From Bradyrhizobium sp. KBS0727 (lineage in GTDB: Bacteria > Pseudomonadota > Alphaproteobacteria > Rhizobiales > Xanthobacteraceae), in NCBI RefSeq assembly GCF_005937885.2, contig NZ_CP042176.1, positions 4,831,501 to 4,895,500 on the forward strand: a stretch of DNA of 64,000 nucleotides. Reading direction: 5' to 3'. Shown in pieces: positions 7,002-16,250 of this stretch. The notes under the pieces are model-generated. The model saw only the letters and a list, made by a program, of their open reading frames with translations. It was not told the DNA's origin and searched no databases. The stretch's first letter is position 1. Each line of letters starts with the position of its first letter. Position numbers and translations under genes: made by a program.

Positions 7002-9311
7002 TCAGAGATTATGCCGCTTCTGCGCCTCGCGGATCGCGATCCAGACTCGCTCGGCAGTCGCCGGCATGTCGATGTGATCGATCTTGTACTCGCGCCACAG
7101 GCCTTCGACGATCGCATTGACCACCGCCGGACAGGAGCCGATCGCGCCCGCCTCGCCGGCGCCCTTGACGCCGAGCGGATTGGTCGTGCACGGCACGTTG
7201 TGGGTTTCGAAATGGAATGACGGGCCGTCGGCGGCACGCGGCATCGCGTAGTCCATGAAGGTGCCGGTGACGAGTTGGCCGTCGGCTGCGCTATAGACCG
7301 CCTGCTCCATCAAGGCCTGACCGATCCCCTGCATCGCGCCGCCATGGACCTGGCCGGCGAGCAGCAGCGGATTGAGCGTCACGCCGAAATCGTCGACGAT
7401 GACATAGTTGACGATCTTGATGATGCCGGTGGCGGGATCGATCTCAACCTCGGACAGGTGCGTGCCGTTCGGGTAGGTACCGTCGGCTTGCGCGAAGGTC
7501 GCACTCGCATTCAGTTTCGACGGATCGACGCCCGGACGCTTCGCCAGATCGGCGAAGCTGATCGAGCGATCGGTGCCGGCGATCCGAATCCTGCCGTCGC
7601 TGACCTCCAGATCGAGCGCGCTGGTCTCCAGCGCTTCGGCCGCGATCTCCTTCAGCTTTTTGCCGAGATCGCGGGTGGCGCGCTCGACGCTGACGCCGCC
7701 GGTCGGAATCGAGGCCGAGCCGCCGGTGCCGAGGCCGGTGGCGATACGGTCGGTGTCGCCCTGCAGCACATGGACGCGCTCGGGCGGCAACCCGAACTGC
7801 TCGGCAATCAGTTGCGCGTAAGCGGTCTGATGGCCCTGCCCGGTCGACTGGGTGCCAATCAGGACGGTGACGTCGCCATTGGGATCGAGCGCGACATTGG
7901 CGGTCTCCTCGCCCATGGTGCCGCACACCTCGACATAGCTCGCGAGCCCGATGCCGCGCACCAGGCCCAGCTTCTTCGCCGCCTTGGCGCGCTTGGGGAA
8001 CTCCTTCCAGTTGGCGACTTCCATCGCGCGCTTCAGATGCGCGGTGAAATCACCGGAATCGTAGACCTTCCCGGTCGCGGTCTTGTACGGCATCGCCTTC
8101 GGCGAGATGAAATTCTTGCGCCGGATCGCATCCGGCGTCATGCCGAGTTTGCGCGCCGCCGCATCGACCAGCCGCTCGATCACGTAAGCAGCTTCCGGAC
8201 GCCCAGCGCCGCGATAGGCGTCGACCGGCACCGTGTTGGTGAAGACGGTGCGGACGCGGCAATGGAACGCCTGGATATCGTAGAGCCCGGGCAACATGCC
8301 GGCGCCGCCATGCGGGATGTAGGGGCCGAAGGTTGACAGATAAGCGCCCATGTCGCCCATCAGATCGACGTCCATGCCCAGGAATTTGCCGTCCTCGGCC
8401 AGCGCCATCTTCGCCGTGGTGACGTTGTCGCGTCCCTGCGCGTCGCCCATGAAATGATCGGAGCGATCGGCAGTCCATTTGATGGTCTTGCGCAGCTTGC
8501 GCGCGGCGACCGAGATCAGCGCGTATTCGCGATAGGGAAACAGCTTGGTGCCGAAGCCGCCGCCGACATCGGGGCAGATCACCCGCATCTTCTCGAGTGG
8601 AATCTTCAGGACCATCCCGCCGATGATTTCGCGCAGCCGGTGGCTGCCCTGGCTTCCGATGGTCAGCGTCAGATGATCGCGCTTGGCGTCGTATTCGGCG
8701 ACCGCGGCGCGGGTTTCCATGAAATTGGTGACAATGCGCGGATTGACGATCGACACTTCGGCGACCGCATGCGCCTTGGCGAAGGCCGCGTCGGTCGCCT
8801 TCTTGTCGCCGATCCCCACGTCGAACAGCACGTTCCCGGGATGGTTGGGCCAGACCTGCGGCGCGCCCGGCTTGACGGCATTGGCAAGGCCGACCACGGC
8901 CGGCAGCGGCGTCCACTTGACCTCGATCGCCTCGATCGCGTCACGCGCCTGGTCGATGGTATCGGCGACCACAAACGCAACGGCGTCGCCGACGTGGCGG
9001 ACCTCGTCCCTGGCAAGGATCGGATAGGGCGGGCCCGTGAACGGATCGACTTCGAGGTTGAACAGGCACGGCAGATCGCCGAGGTCCCTGACGTCGTCTG
9101 CGGTCAGGACCGCGCCGACGCCGGGCATGCCACGGGCCTTGCTGACGTTGATGGTGAATTTCGCATGGGCGTGCGGCGAACGCAGCATCAGCGCGTGCAT
9201 CGCCGGCTGTGGCGCGACATCGTCGGTGTAGCGGCCCTTGCCGCGGATCAACGCGTCGTCTTCCTTGCGGCGCACGCTTTGACCGACGCCGAATTTGATG
9301 GGAGCAGCCAT
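7002..9311 (-). CDS. Xanthine dehydrogenase/CoxL-family molybdopterin-binding subunit
   Basis: A 769-residue large (molybdenum) subunit of the molybdenum hydroxylase family. It starts with the domain-junction motif VRRKEDDALIRGKGRYTDD, has the Mo-pterin segments GGGFGTKLFPYRE and GQGHQTAYAQLIAEQFG, and ends with KGAGEAGAIGS. The active-site loop near residue 363 reads AYRGAGR, the form II version, not the AYXCSFR of true CO dehydrogenase, so the substrate is probably an aldehyde, N-heterocycle or aromatic. The FAD (CoxM) and 2Fe-2S (CoxS) subunits are not adjacent on either side, which is unusual because the enzyme needs them. Confidence 0.92.
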   Translation of the reverse strand: MAAPIKFGVGQSVRRKEDDALIRGKGRYTDDVAPQPAMHALMLRSPHAHAKFTINVSKARGMPGVGAVLTADDVRDLGDLPCLFNLEVDPFTGPPYPILARDEVRHVGDAVAFVVADTIDQARDAIEAIEVKWTPLPAVVGLANAVKPGAPQVWPNHPGNVLFDVGIGDKKATDAAFAKAHAVAEVSIVNPRIVTNFMETRAAVAEYDAKRDHLTLTIGSQGSHRLREIIGGMVLKIPLEKMRVICPDVGGGFGTKLFPYREYALISVAARKLRKTIKWTADRSDHFMGDAQGRDNVTTAKMALAEDGKFLGMDVDLMGDMGAYLSTFGPYIPHGGAGMLPGLYDIQAFHCRVRTVFTNTVPVDAYRGAGRPEAAYVIERLVDAAARKLGMTPDAIRRKNFISPKAMPYKTATGKVYDSGDFTAHLKRAMEVANWKEFPKRAKAAKKLGLVRGIGLASYVEVCGTMGEETANVALDPNGDVTVLIGTQSTGQGHQTAYAQLIAEQFGLPPERVHVLQGDTDRIATGLGTGGSASIPTGGVSVERATRDLGKKLKEIAAEALETSALDLEVSDGRIRIAGTDRSISFADLAKRPGVDPSKLNASATFAQADGTYPNGTHLSEVEIDPATGIIKIVNYVIVDDFGVTLNPLLLAGQVHGGAMQGIGQALMEQAVYSAADGQLVTGTFMDYAMPRAADGPSFHFETHNVPCTTNPLGVKGAGEAGAIGSCPAVVNAIVEGLWREYKIDHIDMPATAERVWIAIREAQKRHNL

Positions 9312-9331
9312 CGTATCTCCAATTGCGATTA

Positions 9332-9423
9332 GAGCGTTTTCAAGTGAGGCGGGTACCGGTTCAGTTCAAGAAAACGCGTCAAAACAAAAGACTAGAGCCC
9401 GGTTCTGATTTCGATCGGGCTCC
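9332..9423 (+). repeat. Structured intergenic repeat, family 1, copy A
   Basis: GCGTTTTC (9334-9341) pairs with GAAAACGC (9370-9377). The conserved GCGTCAAAACAAAAGA and GAGCCCGGTTCTGATT follow, then a closing GGGCTC. The same layout recurs at 11075-11178 (reverse strand), 18255-18377 and 59892-59985. It lies between the 3' end of murJ and the start of the CoxL-type gene. Confidence 0.85.
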
Positions 9424-9514
9424 AGAAGCGTTCCATATTGCAGTGGTTCGCGCGCCAGCGCAAACCGCTTTCGGCGGCCGGGCGACCGCCGCGACGCAGC
9501 AATTTTCTCTTTGT

Positions 9515-11065
9515 TTATCGAGACTTAGGCGGCTGACGGTCGCGAAGCAGCGAAAACAGCCAACCCCTGCCGAACAACAGCAGGATGGAAAAGCCATACA
9601 CAAACGCAGCCGTTGCGATCAGCAGCAGCAACGCGGTCTCGTCGCGGAACGCGCGCATCGGCGCGAAATAGACCGCCGCGAATCGCGCGGTGGCCCACAA
9701 ACTGGCCGAGAGCACTAGGCCGGCCGCGGCAAATTTGGCCAGCGACTTGATGAAGGCGCGGTCGAACTCGAGATAGCCCGCCCGCACCGAAAAGATCAGC
9801 ACCAGCAGCAGATTGATCCAGGCACCGACGGCGGTGGCGAGCGCAAGGCCGATCTGGGCTAGCGGCGCCATCAATGCGAATTTCAGCAGCACGTTGACGG
9901 CGAGCCCGGTCAGCGAGGCCTTCACCGGCGTTGCGGTGTTCTTGCGCGCATAGAACGCCGACACCGCGCTGCGGATCGTCACGAACGGAATGAGACCGAC
10001 CGAATAGGCGGCGAGCGTGGCACCCGCGGCCGCGGCATCGGCGCTGGTGAACGCGCCGCGCGCGAACACGGCACGCATGATCACGTCGGGCACGGTCACG
10101 AACGCGGCGACGAACGGCACGGTGGCCAGCAGCGTGAATTCAAAGGCGCGGCGCTGCGAAGCCGCGGCGCCTGCGTCGTCGCCTGCGGTAATCCGGCGCG
10201 ACATTTCCGGCAGCAGCACGGTTCCGACGGCTATTCCGATGACGCCGATCGGCAATTGATAAAGCCGCTCGGCATAGTAGAGCGCCGACAGCGCCCCCGC
10301 GGCCAGAAATGTTGCAATGATGGTGTCGGCGAACACCGCCACCTGCGACCCCATCGACCCCAGAGTGGCGGGACCGATGGCGCGAAAGAAGGCGCGGACG
10401 TCGTCATCGAGCCGCAGCGACGCAAAGCGCGGCAGCCCGCCATGGCGGGCGAGATCGCCGGCGAGCAGAAAATACTGCAGGAAGCCGGAGACCAGGACAC
10501 CCCAGGCCGCGGCGTGGCCGGCGGTCGGAAAGAACGCGGCCAGTGCCAGCGCCGCCATCATCGAGATGTTGAGAAAGATCGAGGCCGCCGCGGCGCTGGC
10601 GAAGCGATGCATCACGTTGAGCATGCCGCCATAGAGCGTCACCATCGTGATCAGCAGCAGGTAGGGAAAGGTGATGCGCGTCAGTTCGATCGCGAGCCGC
10701 CGCTGCTCGGGATCGGCGCTGAAGCCCGGCGCCAGAATGTCGAGCACCTGCGGCATGAACAGCCATGCGACGGCCAGCAGAACCACCTGCGACAGGAACA
10801 GCAGCGTGAAGATGCGGTCGGCGAACAGTCGCGCCGAGGCCTCGCCGCCCTTGCCATGGACATGCGCATAGGCCGGGATGAAGGCGGTGTTGAAGGCGCC
10901 CTCGGCAAAGATGGCGCGAAAACTGTTCGGCAGCCGCAGCGCGACGAAGAACGCGTCCGCGATCGGGCCGGCGCCGAGGATCGCGGCCAGCATGATCGAG
11001 CTCGCAAACCCGGTGAGCCGCGAAAGAAGCGTATAGCCGCCAACGGTGAAGATACGTCCGAGCAT
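9515..11065 (-). CDS. murJ: Lipid II flippase MurJ (MVF family)
   Basis: A 516-residue polytopic inner-membrane protein of the MOP superfamily that moves lipid-linked peptidoglycan precursor (lipid II) across the membrane. Family marks are the N-terminus GYTLLSRLTGFASSIMLAAI, the LPNSFRAIFAEGAFNTAFIP motif and GTVLLPEMSRRI midway. Length and 14-segment hydropathy fit MurJ. It lies at the edge of the polysaccharide region but is a housekeeping gene. Structured repeats flank it on both sides. Confidence 0.93.
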   Translation of the reverse strand: MLGRIFTVGGYTLLSRLTGFASSIMLAAILGAGPIADAFFVALRLPNSFRAIFAEGAFNTAFIPAYAHVHGKGGEASARLFADRIFTLLFLSQVVLLAVAWLFMPQVLDILAPGFSADPEQRRLAIELTRITFPYLLLITMVTLYGGMLNVMHRFASAAAASIFLNISMMAALALAAFFPTAGHAAAWGVLVSGFLQYFLLAGDLARHGGLPRFASLRLDDDVRAFFRAIGPATLGSMGSQVAVFADTIIATFLAAGALSALYYAERLYQLPIGVIGIAVGTVLLPEMSRRITAGDDAGAAASQRRAFEFTLLATVPFVAAFVTVPDVIMRAVFARGAFTSADAAAAGATLAAYSVGLIPFVTIRSAVSAFYARKNTATPVKASLTGLAVNVLLKFALMAPLAQIGLALATAVGAWINLLLVLIFSVRAGYLEFDRAFIKSLAKFAAAGLVLSASLWATARFAAVYFAPMRAFRDETALLLLIATAAFVYGFSILLLFGRGWLFSLLRDRQPPKSR

Positions 11066-11074
11066 GCGCCGCTT

Positions 11075-11178
11075 CTAGCGCATATTCGGCTCCGATGGCA
11101 TCAGAACCGAAGCGCTAATCCTTGTTTTGACGCGTTTTCCTGACGCGAACCGGGATCCGCTTCGCTCGAAAACGCTCT
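11075..11178 (-). repeat. Structured intergenic repeat, family 1, copy B
   Basis: Read on the minus strand this is GCGTTTTCGAGCGAAGC, CCGGTTCGCGT, GAAAACGCGTCAAAACAA, then CGGTTCTGATG and a decayed closing arm. It lies between the aminotransferase 3' end and the murJ start region, and its terminal hairpin is more degenerate than in copies C and D. Confidence 0.8.
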
Positions 11179-11198
11179 GTGGCAAGCCGCGGGCGAAA

Positions 11199-12350
11199 TC
11201 AGGCAGAAAGTGCGTCGCGCACCGCCTTGATGACCCGCGCCTGCGTCGGCTCATCGAGATAGGCATGCATCGGCAGGCTGATGACGTCGTCCGACAGGCG
11301 CTCGCACGCCGGCAGGCCGCCATCGGCGACCGGAAAATCCCGGTAGGCGGTCTGCTGGTGCAGGGACTTGGTGTAGTAGATCGCGGTCGGAATCCCCTCC
11401 GCCTTGAGTGCGGCGGCGAAGCCGTCGCGGTCGGTCCCCTTGGGCAGGCGGATGGTATATTGCGCCCAGACCGAGGTGCAGCCGGCGGCGAGCCGGGGCA
11501 CGGTCACGACGTTGCCGAGGCCGCGGGCATAGCGCTCCGCGACGGCATTGCGCGCGGCGATCTCATCCTCGAAGATTTTCAGCTTCTCGATCAGCACCGC
11601 CGCCTGCATGGTGTCGAGCCGTGCGGTGAGACCGAGGCGGACATTGTCGTATTTGTCCGAGCCCTGGCCGTGGACGCGAATGCTGCGCAACGTGTCGGCA
11701 AGTGCGTCATCGTCGGTGAAGATCGCGCCGCCGTCGCCGAAACAGCCGAGCGGCTTGGCCGGGAAGAAGCTGGTCGCGGTCGCGAGGCCGAACGTACCGA
11801 GCCGGCGGCCTTTGTAGCTGGCGCCAAAACCTTGCGCGGCGTCATCGAGCACGAACAGGCCTTCGGCCGCGGCGATCGCGCCGATGGCGTCGTGGTCGGC
11901 GCTTTGCCCGAACAGGTCGACGGGAATCACCGCCCGCGGCTTCAGCCCGCGCTGTCGCGCCGTGGCAATGCCGCGCGTCAGCGAGGCGGAATCGATGTTG
12001 AATGTCGCCTCGTCGACGTCGACGAACACCGGCACCGCCCCGGTCAGCGCCACCGCCTCGCCGGTCGCGCAAAACGTGAACGACGGGCACAGCACGGCGT
12101 CGCCGGGGCCGACGTTCCTTGCCATCAGCACCATCAGCAGCGCATCGGTGCCGCTGGCACAGCTGACGACATGCTTGGCGCCGGAGAATTCCGCAAGCGC
12201 TGCTTCCAGCGCCGTCACTTCCGGCCCGTTGATGAACTGGCAATGGTTGAGCACGCGGGAAACGGCGTCATCGACGGATTTGCCGAGCCGGCGACGCTGC
12301 GCGGCAATGTCGATGAAGTGAACGGGTTCTGGACGCATGTGCTGGTTCAT
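11199..12350 (-). CDS. DegT/DnrJ/EryC1/StrS family sugar aminotransferase
   Basis: A 383-residue PLP-dependent aminotransferase of nucleotide-sugar synthesis. Visible are CASGTDALLMVLMA, the PSFTFCATGEAVALTGAVPVF region, the LDDAAQGFGA Asp motif and the PLP lysine in SFFPAKPLGCFGDGGAI. It probably aminates a 3-keto or 4-keto UDP-sugar. The upstream, same-strand Gfo/Idh dehydrogenase (31 bases apart) is the usual partner that makes the keto-sugar, as in WbpB/WbpE or WlbA/WlbC type pathways. The start at 12350 is set by the family N-terminus HFIDIAAQRRRL. Confidence 0.9.
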   Translation of the reverse strand: MNQHMRPEPVHFIDIAAQRRRLGKSVDDAVSRVLNHCQFINGPEVTALEAALAEFSGAKHVVSCASGTDALLMVLMARNVGPGDAVLCPSFTFCATGEAVALTGAVPVFVDVDEATFNIDSASLTRGIATARQRGLKPRAVIPVDLFGQSADHDAIGAIAAAEGLFVLDDAAQGFGASYKGRRLGTFGLATATSFFPAKPLGCFGDGGAIFTDDDALADTLRSIRVHGQGSDKYDNVRLGLTARLDTMQAAVLIEKLKIFEDEIAARNAVAERYARGLGNVVTVPRLAAGCTSVWAQYTIRLPKGTDRDGFAAALKAEGIPTAIYYTKSLHQQTAYRDFPVADGGLPACERLSDDVISLPMHAYLDEPTQARVIKAVRDALSA

Positions 12351-12381
12351 GGAGCCTTGCGGGAATCGGAAAGAGGGTAAA

Positions 12382-13398
12382 TCAGCCGACGATGCGGCGC
12401 GGTCCCTTGCGCGCGGCGTTGGCGGCGGGCTTGGGGGGCTGTTCGAGGCAGCGGATGGCGATCGCGAGACTGGCGACGCCTTCGTCGCCGGAAACCGCCG
12501 GCACGTCGCCGGTGCGGACCGCACTGAGGAACGCGATCAGTTCGGCGCGCAGCGGTTCGTCGTGGCCGACCGGCAGATGGCGCATCGAATAGCTGCCGTC
12601 GGGCTTGAAGCCGAAACACTCCGTCACTTGGCGCGTCAGCAGATCGCCCATCACATATTTGCCGCGGGTCGCAACCGTGACGTTGCGCGCCTTGAACGGC
12701 GTCAGCCAGTTGGTGTTGATGTGCGCGAGCACGCCAGATGCGGTGCGGAACTGCAACAGCGCGATGTCCTCGCGCTCGGCGACCGCGCTGGAAAGCTGCG
12801 GTTGCACCTCGACGATGTCGGATTCGGTGAACCAGCGGATCAGGTCGATATCATGCACGGCGAGGTCGATGACGACGCCGACATTCGACATCCGCGGCGG
12901 AAACGGTCCGACGCGGGTGATGCCGATCGAAAGAATATCCTCGCCCGAGATCGCCTGCTTGATCGCGGCAACCGCCGGATTGAAGCGCTCGACATGACCG
13001 ACCATCAGCGTCACGCCGGCACTGCGCGCCGCGGAGACGATGTCCTCCCCCTCCTCGACCGTGGAAGCGACCGGCTTCTCGACCAGGATATGGATGTTGC
13101 GCGTGATGCAGGCGAGCGCGATCTCGTGGTGAAGATGCGTCGGCGCCGCGATCGTTATCGCATCGACGCCCTCATCGAACAGTTCTTCGAGACTCGCGAA
13201 TGCGCGGCAGCCGGCAAGTGCGGTGGCGCGCGCGCGGTGTTCCGGCAACGGGTCGACGATGCCGACCAGCGTCACGTCGGGCAGACCTGCCAGCACGCGG
13301 GCATGGTTGCTGCCCATGACGCCTGCACCGATCACGCCAACGCGCAAGTCGCGACGCGCATCGGCACGCGCATCAGATGCGGATCCTTTGGAATTCAT
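12382..13398 (-). CDS. Gfo/Idh/MocA family sugar dehydrogenase
   Basis: A 338-residue NAD(P)-dependent oxidoreductase. The Rossmann motif VGVIGAGVMGSNHARVL, the AAPTHLHHEIAL segment and the catalytic EKPVAST motif are all present, followed by the alpha/beta domain of the family with VHDIDLIRW. It likely oxidises a UDP-sugar at C3 so that the downstream aminotransferase can aminate it. The rest of a 2,3-diaminouronate pathway (UDP-GlcNAc 6-dehydrogenase, acetyltransferase) is not in the window, so the final sugar is unknown. Confidence 0.88.
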   Translation of the reverse strand: MNSKGSASDARADARRDLRVGVIGAGVMGSNHARVLAGLPDVTLVGIVDPLPEHRARATALAGCRAFASLEELFDEGVDAITIAAPTHLHHEIALACITRNIHILVEKPVASTVEEGEDIVSAARSAGVTLMVGHVERFNPAVAAIKQAISGEDILSIGITRVGPFPPRMSNVGVVIDLAVHDIDLIRWFTESDIVEVQPQLSSAVAEREDIALLQFRTASGVLAHINTNWLTPFKARNVTVATRGKYVMGDLLTRQVTECFGFKPDGSYSMRHLPVGHDEPLRAELIAFLSAVRTGDVPAVSGDEGVASLAIAIRCLEQPPKPAANAARKGPRRIVG

Positions 13399-13436
13399 GT
13401 GATCGACCCCAACAATTTCGCCAACTGAACGTTCGC

Positions 13437-13489
13437 CAAGTCAACACTCAAGTGAACACCTCAAGTGAACACCCCCAAGCGAACACCCC
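13437..13489 (+). repeat. Four tandem repeats of about 13 bases
   Basis: Units CAAGTCAACACT, CAAGTGAACACCT, CAAGTGAACACCCC and CAAGCGAACACCCC follow each other directly in the intergenic space upstream of the Gfo/Idh gene. They could arise by slippage or form an iterated binding site. No match to a known operator is recognised. Confidence 0.7.
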
Positions 13490-13638
13490 GGCGGTTCTCT
13501 AGCACGCCGCCATAATTGTGGCGAATGCGATCAACTGTTTCCGGACACGTTTTGATTCAAAGAGTTACATCGCCCCGACGGGGCCAAAGCCGAAATCCCG
13601 CAAAATTACCTGCAAAGAACAAAGAACCGCCCGGCCGT

Positions 13639-15051
13639 TCAGGTGCGCCGATAGTCATCCTCGATACGGATGATGTCGTCCTCGCCGAAATAGCTTCCGG
13701 TCTGCACCTCGATCAGTTCGAGCTGGATCTTGCCGGGATTCTCCAGCCGGTGCACGGCGCCGATCGGGATGTAGATCGATTCGTTCTCGTGCACGGTCTT
13801 GACCAGTTCGTTGACGGTGACCTGGGCCGTTCCGCGCACCACGATCCAGTGCTCGGAGCGATGGTGGTGCTTCTGCAGCGACAGCCGCCCGCCCGGCTTG
13901 ACGATGATACGCTTGACCTGGTGGCGGTCGCCATTGTCGACCGATTGATAGGATCCCCAGGGCCGGTGCACCCGGATGTGATCCTCGGTCACCTGCGGCG
14001 CCACGGTCTTCAGCTTCGCGACCAGGCGCTTCAGTCCGTTGGCGTCCTTTTGCCTGGACACCAGCACCGCATCCTGGGTCGCGATCACGACGAGATCGTC
14101 GACGCCTTCGAGCGCGACCAGCGCCCGGTCGGTCACCACATTGCAATTGCGGGAATCCTCGAACACCGCCCCGCCCCGCGCCGCGTTGCCTTCATTGTCC
14201 TTGTCGGACAACTCCCACACCGCATGCCAGGAGCCGACATCGGACCAGCCGCACGCCACCGGCACCACCGCGGCGCGCGAGGTTTTTTCCATCACCGCAT
14301 AGTCGATCGAGATCGATTTTGCCGATCCGAACGCGGCCTCGTCGAGCTTGACGAATCCGAGGTCGGTGCCGGCCTTCGCCACCGCATGACCGACCGCCTC
14401 GACGCTGTCGGCATCGACCTTGCGATATTCGTCGAGCAGCACGGCGGCGCGGAACATGAAGTTGCCGCTGTTCCAGAGATAACCCGACTTGATGTAGGCC
14501 GCGGCCGTTGTCGGATCCGGCTTCTCGACGAATTTAGCCACCGCGCGAACTTGGCCCGAGATCGCGTCGCCGGGGCTGATATAGCCATATTCGGTGGCGG
14601 CACGTTCCGGCTCCACGCCGAACGTCACGATATGCCCGGCTTCCGCAGCCGTCAGCCCTTCGCGGCAGGCGGCGAGAAAGGCAGGCACGTCGCGCACCAC
14701 GTGATCGGCCGCAAGCGCCAGCACGATCGCGTCCTGGTCGCGCGCCTGCGCATAGGCAGCGCCGGCCGCGATCGCGGGTCCGGAGTCGCGGCGCATCGGC
14801 TCGAGCAGCACGTCGGCCTCGAGGCCGATCTCGGCGAGCTGTTCGAGCACCATGAAGCGATAGGCATTGTTGGTGATGATGACCGGACGCTCGAACAGTC
14901 CGGTGTCGGATACCCGCAGGATGGTGTCCTGGAACGTCGAACGCGCGCCGAACAAGGGCAGGAACTGCTTCGGATGGACTTCGCGCGAGGCCGGCCACAA
15001 CCGTGTGCCGGCGCCGCCGCACATGATCAGGGGAATAATTCGTCGGTTCAT
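13639..15051 (-). CDS. manC: Mannose-1-phosphate guanylyltransferase / mannose-6-phosphate isomerase
   Basis: A 470-residue bifunctional enzyme. The N-terminal nucleotidyltransferase has GGAGTRLWPASREVHPKQFL and VEKPDP; the C-terminal type II phosphomannose isomerase cupin has VKPGGRLSLQKHHHRSEHW. It makes GDP-mannose from mannose 6-phosphate with phosphomannomutase, feeding O-antigen or exopolysaccharide synthesis (GDP-mannose, GDP-fucose or GDP-rhamnose). The start at 15051 is taken from the family N-terminus (MNRRIIPLIMCGG). It follows the epimerase gene by 7 bases, so the two are co-transcribed. Confidence 0.93.
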   Translation of the reverse strand: MNRRIIPLIMCGGAGTRLWPASREVHPKQFLPLFGARSTFQDTILRVSDTGLFERPVIITNNAYRFMVLEQLAEIGLEADVLLEPMRRDSGPAIAAGAAYAQARDQDAIVLALAADHVVRDVPAFLAACREGLTAAEAGHIVTFGVEPERAATEYGYISPGDAISGQVRAVAKFVEKPDPTTAAAYIKSGYLWNSGNFMFRAAVLLDEYRKVDADSVEAVGHAVAKAGTDLGFVKLDEAAFGSAKSISIDYAVMEKTSRAAVVPVACGWSDVGSWHAVWELSDKDNEGNAARGGAVFEDSRNCNVVTDRALVALEGVDDLVVIATQDAVLVSRQKDANGLKRLVAKLKTVAPQVTEDHIRVHRPWGSYQSVDNGDRHQVKRIIVKPGGRLSLQKHHHRSEHWIVVRGTAQVTVNELVKTVHENESIYIPIGAVHRLENPGKIQLELIEVQTGSYFGEDDIIRIEDDYRRT

Positions 15052-15058
15052 CGGGGTC

Positions 15059-16051
15059 TCAAATCCTGTAGTGGTCGCGATACCAGGCGACAAATTCGTG
15101 AAGCCCGTCCTCGATCGACGTCTGCGGCCGAAAGCCCGTATCGCGCATCAGCTCAGTGACATCGGCGAAGGTCTCGGTGACGTCCCCCGGCTGCATCGGC
15201 AACATCTCCCGGACCGCGGCGCGGCCCAGTTCCCGCTCCAGAACCGCTACCACATGGGTCAGCTCTTCCGGATGATTGTTGCCAACATTGTAAACCCGAG
15301 CCGGCGCACCGGCGGCCGGGCCGGCGTCGGGCGAAGCCTGGTCGACCAGCCGCATGACCGCACTGGTCACGTCGTCGATATAGGTGAAATCGCGCCGCAT
15401 TTTACCGTGGTTAAAGAGCTTGATCGGGGTGCCCTCGAGGATTGCCCTGGTAAAGATGAAAATCGCCATATCGGGCCGACCCCACGGCCCGTAGATGGTA
15501 AAAAACCGCAAGCCCGTCACCGGCAGCCGATAGAGGTGGCTGTAGGAATGGGCGATCAGTTCGTTGGCCTTTTTCGTCGCGGCATAGAGGCTGATCGGAC
15601 GATCGGTCTTGTCGTCGACCGAAAACGGCAGCTTGGTATTGGCGCCGTAGACCGACGACGAGGAGGCATAGACCAAGTGGCCGCATCCGTGATGCCGGCA
15701 GCCCTCCAGCACGTTGACGAAGCCCTCGAGATTGGCATCGACATAGGCATGCGGATGATCGATCGAATAACGCACCCCGGCCTGCGCCGCGAGATGCACC
15801 ACCCGCTCGAACCGGTGCCTGGCGAACAGCCGCGCCATCGCGGGGCGATCGGCAAGATCGGTCTGTTCGAACGAAAAACGCCGCTCGCCCCTTAGGAGGT
15901 CGAGGCGGGCCGTTTTCAGCGCCGGATCGTAATAATCGTTAAGATTGTCCAGTCCGACCACGGTGCAGCCTTCGGCCAGCAGCCGGCGGGCAACGTGGAA
16001 GCCGATGAAACCCGCGGCCCCGGTGACCAATATTGTCTGATCCGACATCAT
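15059..16051 (-). CDS. NAD-dependent epimerase, UDP-glucuronate 4-epimerase type
   Basis: A 330-residue extended SDR. TGAAGFIGFHVA gives the NAD site, and the catalytic set is SSSVYGANTKLPF with YAATKKANE (YxxxK). The GLDNLNDYYDPALK segment after the Rossmann turn is typical of UDP-glucuronate 4-epimerases (LpsL/Cap1J), giving UDP-galacturonate for LPS or capsule. Two adjacent ATGs (16051 and 16048) are possible. It heads the operon with manC and is divergent from the flippase-like gene. Confidence 0.88.
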   Translation of the reverse strand: MMSDQTILVTGAAGFIGFHVARRLLAEGCTVVGLDNLNDYYDPALKTARLDLLRGERRFSFEQTDLADRPAMARLFARHRFERVVHLAAQAGVRYSIDHPHAYVDANLEGFVNVLEGCRHHGCGHLVYASSSSVYGANTKLPFSVDDKTDRPISLYAATKKANELIAHSYSHLYRLPVTGLRFFTIYGPWGRPDMAIFIFTRAILEGTPIKLFNHGKMRRDFTYIDDVTSAVMRLVDQASPDAGPAAGAPARVYNVGNNHPEELTHVVAVLERELGRAAVREMLPMQPGDVTETFADVTELMRDTGFRPQTSIEDGLHEFVAWYRDHYRI

Positions 16052-16250
16052 ATCCCTAATACGGCACCGGTTGGTCGCTGCAGTTCCGTTCCGGGCCTCT
16101 TTACCCGCCGTGTCGAGGGTCCCGCAATACTTACCCGCGCCACTATTGCCAGATTGACCTTAAAACCATACCAAGACGCCGAAGTTCGGCGTACGACGCC
16201 GATTTGCAGCCTTTTTGACATCCCTCTCCAACCTGGCAAGCGCGAACGAG

